DNA from: Vermamoeba vermiformis
Taxonomy: Eukaryota > Tubulinea > Echinamoebida
DNA: 64,000 nucleotides
Reading direction: 5' to 3'
Assembly: GCA_045837725.1 (NCBI GenBank)
Contig: JBEWZL010000270.1
Span: forward strand, 1 to 64,000
In this document: one piece after another, positions 34,354-45,991 of the stretch
How positions within the stretch are numbered: position 1 is the first letter of the stretch
Layout of the letters: the number at the start of each line of letters is the position of its first letter
Notes under the pieces: generated by a model
What the model saw: the letters and a program-made list of their open reading frames with translations, nothing else
The model's database searches: none
What the model was told of the DNA's origin: nothing
Translations under genes and position numbers: made by a program

Positions 34354-37208
34354 TTATTGCTGGTGCTGGTATTGAGAGAACTGATCCGGTTTGAAGACAA
34401 ATCCTTGAGGGAACTGTACGGGCATTGAGGGGAGATGATGCATTACCGAGTTCGACGACATATCTATTTGCATTGCACTAGATGTACTTGCAAGAGGAGG
34501 CAAGTTAGGGAAGTACGAAGGTGCAGATGTCGTCGTGGAAGGCGAGGACCAAGAGGCCGGTCTACGCTGCTCTTGAGGAGGTTCGATCGACCTTCGTTTA
34601 AGAGGTGGTGCCTCGTAGTCGTACGTGCCCGGTGAAGACGGACTGCTCAAATCAGTCGGTGTGGCGGTGTCACGAGAACGCGGTGAATCAATGTCCGCTG
34701 AACGTCGCTTGAGAGAGTTCTGAGGGCCAGGGACTTGGTAAGGTGACAAGAATGAGCCAGCTGGTGTTGTGACAACTCCGTAAGTAGGCCAGCTGGGCGG
34801 TCTGAACTGTGTCGAGTTGCCCATCATGTTGAACGGGGTCGTGGTGATAGGAGGCAACTGCGGCGTGGCTGAAGGCTGCGGCATCAAGAACGGCGGTGAA
34901 GGATTGAACGGAGGATACATTGCACTTGAGCCAGGACTCGTGCTTTGTGAGTACGAGGGTGTCGGTGTGGGCAATTGATAGGGCTGTGAGAGGTGTAACT
35001 GATGTTGGAACTGTTGCACCATTTGTTGCTGTTGCATTTGAGCCACTTGATCCACAGTCGAAGTGAACTGCGAGAAGTTGGGCAATTGTTGGCCCGCAGG
35101 TGTGGGACCTTGTGTTTGTGCTTTGATCGGTGTCGGGACCTTAATCTCAAACTCGTGCTTGCCAGGATTGTTTAAAGGCCAAGGAGGGTAAGTTCCACGC
35201 ACATTAGCGGGAGCGATGGGTTGTTGGTAAGGCGAAATTAGCCTGTTAATGTCGAAACCTCCAAGTGAAGGAGCATTCGTACCAGCTGCATGAAACGAGA
35301 TATTAGCAACGAAACAAATGGGTAACATGACGTAAGAGTTGCCGGTAATCTGGTTAGAGATTTAAGTATTGCAAAAATTCTTACCTGGTGTAGATCCCAC
35401 GCCGGTTGGAGTAAATGAAGTGGCTTCTTTAAACTTATCTTTCTTCTTTTGTTCGATTTGCCTTGCCTTCTTCTCTTCTTTTTGCTTTTGCATTCTCTTT
35501 TGTGCCTCTTGCTCTTCTTCCGACAGACGCTCGCCAATGAACTGCAGCAAGAAGATTCTGTCGCCTTTTTGGTGCAGTCTCGTTATATACAGCTTGGCTC
35601 TGAAAGAGAGAAATTAGATACTTTGCTAAGGAATTGAATCAAAGAAAGAAGCACGCGGAATCTGAACGTGGCAGGCGGTCAGAATCTCGCAGTATGAACG
35701 TAAAGCTCGTAGTATTATGCGATACTAATTCTCCGTTTGAATAGAAAGTAGTCATAAATATAATAAGCAAACGGAAACCACAGGATCTGTCTGTGTTCTC
35801 CGACATTTTTAAATATAAAAGTGAAGATTCGGAGACGTCACGGAGCTGTCAAAAACGATTCAGCAATTCGATAAGCGCCTATTTGATCCGATTGACTCGC
35901 CGTTAAGAGTATATTAACATGTCTATCGATTATCAAAGGATGTAGCAAAAGTAATCATATTTGATTTGAAACTTAAATTTGAAATTCGCAATAAAATTAA
36001 TTCACTTATTGGCAGCCAATACGTGCGCAGTGCACGCACGCTATCATCCAAAAGTAAAGAATTTAAGCTTGTGCTTATAATGTGGATCCACATCTGAAAA
36101 AGTCGAGAAGTGTTTCCGATCGGTGACTTTTTAGTCCACTTAAATTATTTTGAATATTTACCTGACATCTGTGTACTTCTCTCTGTGCTTCTCTTTGTCC
36201 AAATAGTAGTACATGCGTTCCGTTACGTAGTAAGAGTTCAATTTGTTTCGATCCCAAACAACTGCAAAGTCTGTCTCATTTGGATTTGCAATAGTGCGAA
36301 TCTTTTCGAAAGGATTCCACTTGTTTCTGCTTCGTTTCCAAACAGTCTCATCGGTTCCAAGCTTGACTAAAATTGAAGGACCAAATCCTTCGTCGTACTC
36401 GCGATCATCCTTTGCTTTATACAGAAATGCCGAATAACCTTAAAAGATACTCGTTAACATTGAATATTATGATATTGGCATAAGTAAAGAGCAGAGGCGA
36501 ATTGACAGTAAGTCAACAAATTTTGATCAAAAGCGTTTCCGGTTTCGGATGAGCCCAAGTGTTCCCAAAAATTGTAAATCGTCGCAGTTGGTTGTCATAT
36601 ACTGAACTATACTATCATACTCCGCTGGGTAAAATAGCAATACTTGGGGTTCTTCCGAAACCGGATTTACTCACAACTGTCAGCTTCTCTTGCATTTTGT
36701 GTTTTTTCTACGAAGCAAAAAAAAGCAGGAAACGTATAATATTAAGATAGATCACATATTCTACCGTTAAAATGCTTTTGTTAAGTCATAATTGATTGAG
36801 ATTATGGCAATAATTCGCTTTCAAAACAATTTCAAAGAGGGCAAATTCTCCGCTAATTACCTTCAACTTCACCTTCCTCGAAAAGCTCGCCTATGAATAA
36901 TAGCGGTTAATACACGAAATAGTTACTATAAAAGGTATTTAATTTAAATTAACGAATAAAAGTCGCGGCTTGCTCACCTAAAATTAAGGGCTCTTCAATA
37001 TAACCAAGTGGTTCTTTGCGTACTAAAAATCTAATAACTTCATTCTTTTGAAATTCTCTATTAAACTTTCTCTGGCGCTTTGTTTTGGTTGGTTCGGATT
37101 CCATCTATATACATTAATTAATTCAGCTTGATTCTATGGCATATTTATTATGTTATATTGCGGTAATAGAGTACTTACACGATCCGAATACGAATATTGG
37201 TCATCCAT
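34354..37208 (-). CDS. Unknown protein with conserved globular N-terminal half and Gln/Pro-rich C-terminal half
   Basis: ATG at 37208 opens a 10-residue exon (MDDQYSYSDR). Several short exons follow (KTKRQRKFNREF; an EEPL segment; GELFEEGEVEG). An exon at 36440-36161 encodes a compact, aromatic-rich domain. A 559-nt intron (about 35602-36160) precedes a coiled-coil exon (SEEEQEAQKRMQKQKEE). The last 320 residues are low-complexity Gln/Pro/Ser with MQQQQMVQQFQHQL and LKRRS segments. Gln/Pro-rich tails with scattered SP sites are typical of transcription regulators, but I recognise no DNA-binding fold. The stop is at 34354. Confidence 0.65.
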
Positions 37209-37741
37209 TTTTGATTCTTTAACTATGAACGGAAGCTCTTATTTAAATCCGCAATGGTGAGCTTCAAATCTGAATACTGATCCAAAACTCTGAAGGATAT
37301 TATACAATAAAGGCGGAATCTGCCGTGTACTCGCTTGTTCGAAGATAAATAAATAATGCTCCCGTTTGGTCGTGGACGAAAAATTGAAAAAAAACTAAAT
37401 TTCGTCCATTTTTGTTTGCTTTGCTTGGTACTGAGTGGCAGAGTAACTTTAAAACAAACATAACAAATCACTAGATTCGAACGTGCATTTAAATCCCAAT
37501 AGGATCTAGTTGAATGCACCCGCTTCTTGTATTTTAGGAATCCGTTGTGAAAGTAGCGCAACATTTCGCGCTGACCTCGCGTAAAAGCAGCTTGCTTAGG
37601 ACAGAAGAACGATGCTATTGGCGTTGAAGGCTTTATTTACCGCGTTAGCGTCATTACAAACAATACCTTTTGTTCTAAAATCGTCGGGCCAATGGAACAT
37701 TGCTTGTATTCTTCTTGACCGATCGGATCAAGCCACGCCAC
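37209..37741. other. Intergenic gap with no clear gene
   Basis: It lies between the start of the Q/P-rich gene and the 3' end of the FUN14 gene. A 113-codon open frame on the minus strand (37223-37564) looks like non-coding sequence: no neat splice partners and an unlikely composition. Confidence 0.45.
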
Positions 37742-39180
37742 CTATTTATGTGAGATGTTGCTGGTCAAACCCATGTACATGCCAGCCACGAAGCCAGTTT
37801 TGAAGGGAATCTTGCTAGTCAATAAGCGCACGAATGCATCGAAGTAAGATCTACGTTTGTCCCACAACGGAGAACTAGAAGCCAGTATCTTCGACCAGTT
37901 CACGGTAACAAAGTTCTTGTAGGCCAATATTTGCAACACTACGTATTGGATGCCAAATACCACGAGCAGACCACGACCAAGGACTTTCAGAGCGTAGCCT
38001 GTTGCGAATCCAATCAGCGTGCCAAATGAACCCTCTTGCAAAATATCTAAAAGAGCGAATCAATTAGCCTCGGGAGATTTAATAGAGTTGGCCATCGCAG
38101 AAAGATTTAGTTCACGTATGAGGATCAATGTTTATCCTGACCGAGTCCACCAACATGTGGAAATCAATCACACGAATTCCCATATGAAGGCATCGCTTCA
38201 ACGGCGCGATCATACTGCGGTTTGGATTGATTCAATAAACAGCATTAGATCGGAAGATCTTGTGCGTCCGCAGATCGTAAAAAGAAACAGAACAGAACTT
38301 ACTGAAGGTCTTGTTCTTCGCTCTTTCAGCAATTGTTGCAGCGTCTTTTTCGACCACTACGGGCTCGCCTCTCTATAAAACAGTGAAACGTTAGCACAAA
38401 GATTCTGTGGTTCAAAACGGCGCGTAAACTCCTCGACGTAAACAAGATGTAAACGTCGATATGTCTCGTGTACAACGACGCACATTCTGAGAGTGTCCTT
38501 GACAACTAGGACAAGAGTTGGCCGTATAAAATCTAGCTAGATATTCGTGCGAATTTCTGATTTTGTGAGTTCGGGAACAAACCCACATAATTTCGTTGCT
38601 TGCTTGATTTTGCGGTGTAATTGCATTGTCTTTACTTAATGTGCAGAGTTGCAATGATTGGACGTGCCTTAGGCACGAAAATTACCAAAAAAAACAGCTG
38701 TAAAAGGAACTTACCGTATTAGGTGCAACGACTACTGCTTGGCTCGTGCTCGTGCCAAATACTGCAACACATTATTAGATGCTATTATAATTACATGCAC
38801 GCGCTAAACGTACTAAGGTAGGATGTTCCGAGGACCGCCGAGCTGCTAAAAGCAAGCAGGTGTGACACATTTCTTCGTTCTGCAATATTTTTATCAGTCG
38901 CGATATTAAACAAAGCATTTATAAAAGCTTGGTGGACCGTAAGGCTAAGAGAAAGGATGGCAGTGTAAATTTTACTCCGCTAGCTATTTTCGGATTGAAA
39001 CAAAAAAAAAATTGCTCCTTAAAATTTGAGGAGGCAGACTCCGAACTTACGCGTATTTAAAAAATAGCTGCGAGGGTTTTTGATGCTTGTTTGTGCATTC
39101 TTTTGCAAAAGCGAAGCTGATCTTCGTGTCCCAGCTCGCTGTGCAATTGTCCGGACGGCAAATACGACGCAACGAGACAT
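37742..39180 (-). CDS. Mitochondrial FUN14-domain protein
   Basis: Exons join from ATG 39180 through donor 39047, an exon near 38892-38820, 38760-38710 and 38376-38310 to the last exon (38045-37742), about 216 residues. The first 45 residues are Arg/Ser/Ala-rich without acids (AVRTIAQRAGTRRSASLL), a good mitochondrial presequence. The FUN14 domain is clear: GSFGTLIGFATGYALKVLG, then VVFGIQYVVLQILAYK, then VNWSKI, and a final Gly-rich helix GFVAGMYMGL. FUN14 proteins (FUNDC1/2) sit in the outer mitochondrial membrane and link to mitophagy or ER contacts; a presequence like this is not typical and may mean inner-membrane placement. I see no LIR motif at the N-terminus. Confidence 0.85.
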
Positions 39181-39372
39181 TTTACTGTATTAAATATTTA
39201 GTAAGTGACTAGCTCTATTATTCTATTTGTTATTGCTGAAAATTTAATTTGGTTAAAGTATTCAATTTCGATTGCAAGCGAATCTGCAGTAGTTTCCGTA
39301 ATATTGTGACGATCACACGAACGATACTAAGTATCGAAGGCTTTGTACTTACGGCATAAGCAAGATCGACGC

Positions 39373-40016
39373 TTATTCATCGTCTAACGCATTCGGATTG
39401 ACAATCTGCATTTGCTGAGCTTGCTTCATTAATTCGAATATAGCGTCTTCAACTAGCCTGTCGAGAGCAACATCCAAATTTTCATTAGAAAGGTTGTTTT
39501 CTGCCTTCTCGATCTTTGTCTCAATTTGCTGGTTGTCAGCGATCAGATTTGAGATTGCGAGTAACACTTCCAGCTTTTCTTGCTCGGTTGATTTTAACGT
39601 GGAAAATATTGACATGTTTTCTGCTTTCATATTCTTCAGCTCTTCCTGTTGGGCCTAAATAAAATCTTTCGTCAATAACGGCTAGTAATCAAATTAAATA
39701 AATTCCAATTGCGCACTGCTCTGTAAAAGACAGTATAATTATAAGCGATGCATACCTTAATTTTTTCTTCCATTTTCTTAATTTTTCGTAATAACACTTG
39801 CTCATCAACGTCTTCTGCCTTTTTGACAATCTTTTCTGTGCTCTTCAATGCTTCAATCAACTTTTTATTTTCTTTTTCTATAGGATCTAATACTCCTCGT
39901 CTGCTAGCGAGTTCTTCCTCCATTTCCTTCATCTCCTGCTTGAAGCGAAGCATATCCAGCTCGTGTGCTTCCCTTGTATAAGGCTTTGCCTCGTGATGGT
40001 GATCGTTATGGTCCAT
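39373..40016 (-). CDS. Small coiled-coil protein
   Basis: Two exons with an intron at about 39656-39755 encode about 180 residues from ATG 40016 (MDHNDHHHEAKPYTREAHE). Almost all of it is heptad-like Glu/Lys/Leu coiled coil, ending NPNALDDE. No named family is recognisable; the His-rich start is notable. It starts 280 bp from the divergent LRR gene, so the two probably share a promoter region. Confidence 0.7.
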
Positions 40017-40296
40017 GTCGATAGTTCTCTCGTGCACTACAACTTAGTGAAACATAAGTAAAAGGGAGCGAAAAACAGTCACTTTTTCTACCAGATGAAC
40101 ACGAAAAACAATCAACCCTGATAACAGATTCAAAACATACGAAGAGAATCGATTAAGTAAATTAGATTGGAATGAGGTCTACAAGAGGCTGTCAAGTTGC
40201 ATCTCGAAGTGCTTGAGGACTTTTAAGGCACCTCGGACAGTTGTAAATTTCCCCCACGCTCGATACTATAACTTGCATTATGAATATTAAACACAA
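40017..40296. promoter_or_regulatory. Shared divergent promoter region
   Basis: 280 bp separates the ATG of the minus-strand coiled-coil gene from the ATG of the plus-strand LRR gene. No repeat or ORF occupies it. A bidirectional promoter is inferred from geometry. Confidence 0.45.
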
Positions 40297-41114
40297 ATGG
40301 ACTCTGAAAAATTGAAGCTATTAATTAAGGACTCGAAAAAGACGAAGAGACTTGACCTCAGTAGTAGCGGATTGGATGAAGTTCCGCAAGAGGTAGTAAA
40401 ACTGCGTCATCTTGAAGTGCTGGACTTAAGTAATAATAATTTAACATATTTACCGGATGAATTAGTAAAGGGTAAGCCACATGGTATCGAAGTTAAATTT
40501 TTACTTTGGTAATTTTTTTATTTTTTACTTATTTTGTTTGCGTTTTATTATGATTAACGAAAGGCCACGTGATTTATACATTCGTAGATAATACTAATTT
40601 ATTGGAGTTGGATGTAAGCCACAACAAGTTGCGATCTATTCCAGAATCACTTGGTGGGATTAGCAGCTCCCTGCGCAACTTAAATCTATCTTCTAATATG
40701 TTAAAAACGTTACCTTCGTCAATGGCCCCATTTTTTACGTCGTTCTGCGTGCAACTTGTTCACACTCGCTACGGCTTCTACCATCAATATAACCATGCGC
40801 AGAGGAATATAAATGTGAGCGATAATCCTGAATTGGACGTCAATGACATGATTGCTGCGGATGACCACAGACAAGTCAATACAGTGCTAGAGAACAGGCG
40901 GCGACAAGGTAAAAGCTTGACCTAATATTGTGCGATATGTTCTTATTGGTGATGCTTAGAGGAGGAGCAGAAAGAAGCTGCAAAATTGACCCACCGACAA
41001 GAGCTTGCCAAAGAACAGGAACTGAGAGCTGAAGAGAAGCGTGAACGACAAAGAGAACGGAAAAATAGCGAAAAGAACAGGACAAAGAACATACGCATGG
41101 ACAGGGACGATTAA
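40297..41114 (+). CDS. Short LRR protein with charged C-terminal helix
   Basis: ATG at 40297. The LRRs are of the ordinary 22-24 residue type: LEVLDLSNNNLTYLPDEL, LLELDVSHNKLRSIPESL, LRNLNLSSNMLKTLPSSM. Introns are at about 40470-40587, in the third repeat near 40735-40800, and at about 40910-40960. The last 45 residues are a highly charged Glu/Lys/Arg helix (EEKRERQRERKNSEKN). Small LRR proteins of this type (shoc2/LRRC-like) are adaptors; no specific partner can be named. An AATAAA is at 41253. Confidence 0.75.
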
Positions 41115-41277
41115 ATAACGGAGGGGTCCTCCTTGACGAAACAAACGTGTGCTTTGTGCTCGCAAATCACAACGGCTCCAATTAAATAATTTTCGTAACA
41201 CATAACAGCACGAGACCACAAACAACCTTGATATTTGAATAACGTCCTATGTAATAAAGTACTGTTAATGTATTTAA

Positions 41278-42963
41278 ATGGAAAAGATACGCCGCAAGTC
41301 GAGCAAGAAAGATCCGGTAAATAATTTTTTTACGGTATAAATACCTGTCTTTTAATTAAATTTCCATGCTTATCTGTTTAAAGTATTTTATTTGTATTAG
41401 CACTCATTTTAAAATTAGAGCTCATTGCACAAGGCAACGTCCTGGACTAAGATCGAGGAATATTCAACCAAGAAAAAGAATTTTATTATCGAACGTATTG
41501 ACGAAATGGTGCTACGAATACCCAACAAAGAAATGCACAACAAATATTTAATGCGAGCTATTCGATCCAGTTTTTGCATAACCAACGTCGTAATAATAGA
41601 AGAAGAATTCACTTTCAAAGAGTGGTCTTTCATTAGTCAAGCAATAATTGACAGTCAATCAATCAAGCAATTAATGATACGCAGCTCAACACTGCACCCC
41701 GATAATTTGCCTTTCATTTCAAAAATCTTATCCCAAAATCCACGGATCAAACGGCTGATATTGAACGGAGTAACTATAGTTCCGACATTATTTTACTCAC
41801 TATGCACGATCGTCAGCTCATACGTACAAAAACTGCGATTTTCAGTCATGCAGATCTCGTCGGAACAAATAGCTACCCTGCAGAGTTATCTTGATAAACA
41901 CGCCCGATCTATAGCAATAGAGTTTGACAACAAGGAGGTCAATGCAGAGATATGCGATATAATCAAGTGGAAGTGCTTCTCGTCGTTCAAATTGGTGCAC
42001 AACGTAGTCCCAGAAGAGCTCATGGAAAAGTTCACAAGCGCTCTAAGAACAACAAAAACGCTGAAGAAATTGGCAATGATCAATGTCGAAATGAATATGA
42101 AAGAGTTTTGCAGCGCAGTGACCGCTAATACCTCCTTAACGTCGCTCAAACTGTTGAACTGCCTGCGAAGTGACGACGAAACGCAGTACCTTTGTGAGGT
42201 TCTGGATAAAAATACGCACATTAAGACACTATCGCTGCGAGAGTTCTTAGTGAGCATAGAGTCTTCCAACATTCTCGACAAATTGAAGAACAGCACGTCC
42301 ATCACTTCACTCAAAATTGCTCTTCACATGTACGAAGCATACGAATCATTGTGCGAAGTTTTGATCCACAATCGAACGCTCAAGTCACTATTGTTGTGGA
42401 CTATGGTCGATAAGGATCACGTGCCGCTCTCAAACTTGATTAGGAATAACAGCACCCTGACACAGCTCAAGTTGAGTAATCTAGGATTGATTAGCAGCCA
42501 AGCAGTAGAAAACATTTGCAATGCACTCAAGTCAAACAAGTCAATCCGAAGCATAACGCTACCAATGTCAATCTACGACCATTACGAAAAACTAGAAGAT
42601 GTGTTTCGGACCAACAACACGTTGACTCACGTTGATATTTCAAGGACAAACTTAAAGGTACCCATTACAGTTCAAAGGCAGCTACTTGAAGCTCTAAGAG
42701 ACAATCGGGTCCTGCGCAAGTTCGAAATTTATGGAGAGTACGACCCTGGTTTGAAGGCATTACTCGAAAAGAACCAATCAGAGCAGATAGATAACATAAG
42801 AAACACATTGGCGCTGATTAAAATGATTGCATTACGAAAGGAACAGTTTTTTGCTATACTTCCGTTGGAGATCTGGTGTATGGTCATGTCGGCAGTCACC
42901 TTCCCTGGCGTAGATATCAATTTTGCTGAGGTTCTCTTGCGCGAGTGCAAAATGACGAATTGA
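41278..42963 (+). CDS. LRR protein with C-terminal F-box-like motif (family copy A)
   Basis: ATG at 41278 starts a 13-residue basic exon (MEKIRRKSSKKDP); one intron leads to a long exon that ends at 42963. The N-terminal region has KKKNFIIERIDE, shared with copy C. Then come about twelve irregular LRRs of the RNI/LRR_RI kind (repeated ..N.TLTHVDIS, NTSLTSLKLLN and KNTHIKTLSL forms), lacking the ordered asparagine ladder of typical LRRs. A basic-rich segment and then LPLEIWCMVMSAVTFPG (about 42850-42905) follow: an F-box-like LPxEIWxxI motif near the very end rather than at the start. F-box proteins link substrates to SCF ubiquitin ligases (family knowledge); applying it here is inference. Family copies B, C and D lie nearby. 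Confidence 0.8.
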
Positions 42964-43037
42964 CGTGTAAATATTGTAAAATAAATTTGACACATCCACA
43001 ATCTTTTTCACTCGGAGGCGAACACAAACTAACCACG

Positions 43038-44751
43038 ATGGATAAAAAGAAGAAAGACAAAAAAGACAAGAAACTCAAGGTTCAAAAGGAAAAAAAGGAC
43101 AAGAAGGATAAGAAAGCGAGCTACACTGACGTAGCTGTGGCTTCAAAGGTAAACAACCTTTGAATCCGATGCCAAATTTTTTTTAAAGCGAAATCTGTAG
43201 TATTGGAATGATTTATAAGCCGCCTTTCGTCGATAAATTATATCTGGATTTTTTGAAATTAAATAAAATTAGAATTCTAATTTTTATTTTCAGCCGGTCT
43301 CATCAGGCGTTCCTCTGTATCTTCGCTTCTCCGAAGTTCAACTCCCACAACCTACATTTACTAACAGTGATTGGGAGCAAGCTGGCATTGTTTTGGCGGG
43401 TGACACCGCGACCACCTTCGAGAGGTTATCTCTTCTACAAACTACTCTGGACAGCACAATTATTGGTCATATTTGCAACATTATTCGTGGAAATAAGCGC
43501 TTCAGAGAGCTCTATCTACGCACGATAACAATAGCACAGCCGGAGTTTGAAGCGATGTGCGAAGCACTCAAAGCGAATACATCTGTCAGCACGCTGTTGT
43601 TTGAGTCAGTTGGCTTATCATTGGGACAGTTTCAAGCGCTGAGCAAATGCTTAGAAGTAAATCAAAGCGTCAGGACGTTGCGCATCAAAAATGACAAGTT
43701 TTATCCGATCAGCGCGGATAGCATCAAGGATATTTTCACTAAGAACACTAGAATTCATACTCTCGGTTTGTCACGCGTGTCATTCCAAGCAAATGCGTTC
43801 GAGAAGATCTCCGAGATGATTAAATCAGCGCCAAATCTCACTGAACTCAATTTCATCGAAGTGGAGTTGGACGACAAGAAGTCGTTGATGCTGTTAGATG
43901 CTTTGAAGGTCAACAAAACGATCAAAAAATTGAAGTTGAAGAACAGCTTGAAGGCGGCAGGCATGATGCAGTTAGGAGAGCTGCTCGATATGAATACAAC
44001 TATTGAAGACTTAACGATCGTAAACAAAGGAGATGTCAGTGACGACGTCTACGAGAGACTAGCAAATGGCTTGAAGACGAATTACTCACTCAAAAGTCTG
44101 CGATGCATGATTAGTTCTCAAAAGGGCTACGAGTCATTTTTCGAAGTCGTGAACACGAAGCCAAAAATTCAAACGTTGAAACTTGAAATGCGTGGCATTA
44201 CGGATCATTCTCCGTTCGTCAGTTTCTTAAAAGAAAATCGAACGTTACGGCAGCTGGAGTACTTTACAGAAGAAAGTCTTACAGGCGATGTCCTGGAAGA
44301 AGTGTTTGAAGGCATTAAATTCAACAGAGGATTAAGGAGGTTTGGTTTTACAGCTAATGATTCAACCCTCGACAAATGCACAAACTTCTTCTCGGCGATC
44401 AAAATTAACGATTCACTCACGCACCTGTACACTCAGAATTTTCTACCAAACGAGAGGTCATTCTGGAGCAAAGTGGAAGAATCGCTGCAACACAACGAGT
44501 CACTGACTGCTATTGGCTTGCTTCAAACGAGCCCGGCCTCAGTGAGACCCTTATTAGAACGAAACAAGCAAAAGCAGTTACAACATATTCGGAGAGTGCG
44601 CGGTGTCATAAAGACAATCGTGCTGCGTGCCGATCAATTCTCTTTGCTGCTGCCATTAGAGATCTGGGCGATGATTTTGAGTGCCATTGAATTTCCAGGC
44701 GTCACAGTTGACTTTGGCAAAGTGCTTAGTGATCAAATAAATGCACAGTAG
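43038..44751 (+). CDS. LRR protein with C-terminal F-box-like motif (family copy B)
   Basis: It begins 75 bp after copy A. ATG 43038 leads into a very Lys-rich first exon (repeated KKDKK); the intron is 43150-43292. The remainder is a single exon of about 480 residues with twelve or so RNI-like repeats (LKANTSVSTLLFESVGL, NTTIEDLTIVNKG). The C-terminus has LLPLEIWAMILSAIEFPGV (about 44650-44705), almost the same as copy A. The Lys-rich head is longer than in A, C or D. It lies head-to-tail with A, as expected for a tandem duplicate. Confidence 0.8.
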
Positions 44752-44863
44752 CCGAGATGGATTTGTAAATAAACGTGCATTAAGAACTCTAATGAGTCAT
44801 TTATTTGTGGATGGATGATGTGAGTGATAGATTGCAAAGCAAAAAGAGACCTGCTCGGTACAT

Positions 44864-45680
44864 CTACAAGATGAAGGGAATAAGAGCCTTTGAGGTGGTA
44901 CGGTATTTGCGGTACTGGTCGCCGAATTGCGCGATCAGCAGTTCTTCTTCAGCCTTGAGCTTGATCCAGAACGATATTGCAGCTAAGGCAGTTAAGAGGT
45001 AGCTCAAATAGTAGCCATTCATCATGCAGGTCCCAAGGTTGGCCTGGAGCATGCCCAAGTAGATCGGATGTCGAACGTATCGGTATAAGCTACAGAAAAT
45101 TTAGCTTCTACAGCATTACGGACTAGTAAAACGTACCCGCTTGTAATGAGGGAGTGATCTTCGCGAACTTCCACCCGACCGCGCCATTCTTTCCCCAGAG
45201 TCAAGCGAGCTGACAGATCCTGGTTTAAAAAGTTCAGTTACCAAACTTCAAATGCTGGGGTTAACTTACTATAATGATACCAATGGCAAACATGATGACG
45301 GATAGTACCCAGTTGAAGTGCCAAGCTCCCTTGATGTTCGCGGAGCTTTGAGCGGAGCCCACAATGACAAGATGCACGATCCGGGTCAGGGAGCCTTTTT
45401 AAAATCAAATAAAATTTAGCCGACGTTTGGTATCGCGATGTCATTATATCTAACCTTGAACACTGACGGGTTTCACGTTTCCCATGTCAGATTCTTTGTT
45501 TTCTCCTGTTTTTTTCGCTCCTCCCTGGAGCCCCGTTATCCCAAAGGTGTGTACTACTAAGAATACAACCCAAACAAAAATTGTTGCATAATTGTAATTA
45601 AATCCGAAACCCAAAAAATTCGGAAATAAAACCCAGCTCGCCCAGACAATATCAAAGGTTCTATCTATGATATTAAACAT
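44864..45680 (-). CDS. Isoprenylcysteine carboxyl methyltransferase-like membrane protein
   Basis: Exons 45680-45453, about 45403-45268, about 45218-45138 and 45088-44864 join from ATG 45680. Four or five hydrophobic helices are present. The C-terminal half carries LYRYVRHPIYLGML and EEELLIAQFGDQYRKYR, the RHPxY...EE...Y..Y signature of the ICMT/PEMT-type membrane methyltransferase fold, where S-adenosylmethionine binds. The true substrate may be a prenylcysteine, a lipid or another small molecule; the family is broad. It is divergent from copy C across a 311-bp gap. Confidence 0.8.
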
Positions 45681-45991
45681 AGTAAGCTAATTTCGTGTGT
45701 TGTTTACAATAGAATAAAGCGAAACAAATGACGTGCGTCAGGATTTGGGTATTTAAGCGGCGTAAATTTCAATCGTTTTTTAATCATCGCTCGAGATTTC
45801 GGAGTCGAAGAGACTTATGAGAGATTGATCAACTCAGATGCTTACACCGAACTTTTTGAACAGATCCTTATAACTTAGGGTCTGAATCTTTGTTGGGAAT
45901 TCGACATTTATTTCAGAACTATCTTCAAAATTATTTTTATTTGTTTAGAAGACAACAATATATATTAGCAAATTATTAGTGCACGCTTAGC
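45681..45991. promoter_or_regulatory. Divergent promoter region between ICMT-like gene and LRR/F-box copy C
   Basis: 311 bp between two start codons facing away from each other. AT-rich, with no ORF. Shared regulation is inferred from geometry only. Confidence 0.4.

Noticed and set aside
35602-36160. Extra exon or small RNA inside the 559-nt intron of the Q/P-rich gene
   Set aside because: The flanking exons join in frame across it and I saw no snoRNA C/D boxes or other RNA signature.
37223-37564. 113-codon minus-strand ORF in the gap before the Q/P-rich gene
   Set aside because: No matching splice sites and atypical composition; probably leader sequence.
38412-38654. 80-codon ORF inside a FUN14 intron
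   Set aside because: The flanking exons join cleanly across it in phase with GT-AG ends; no homology is visible.
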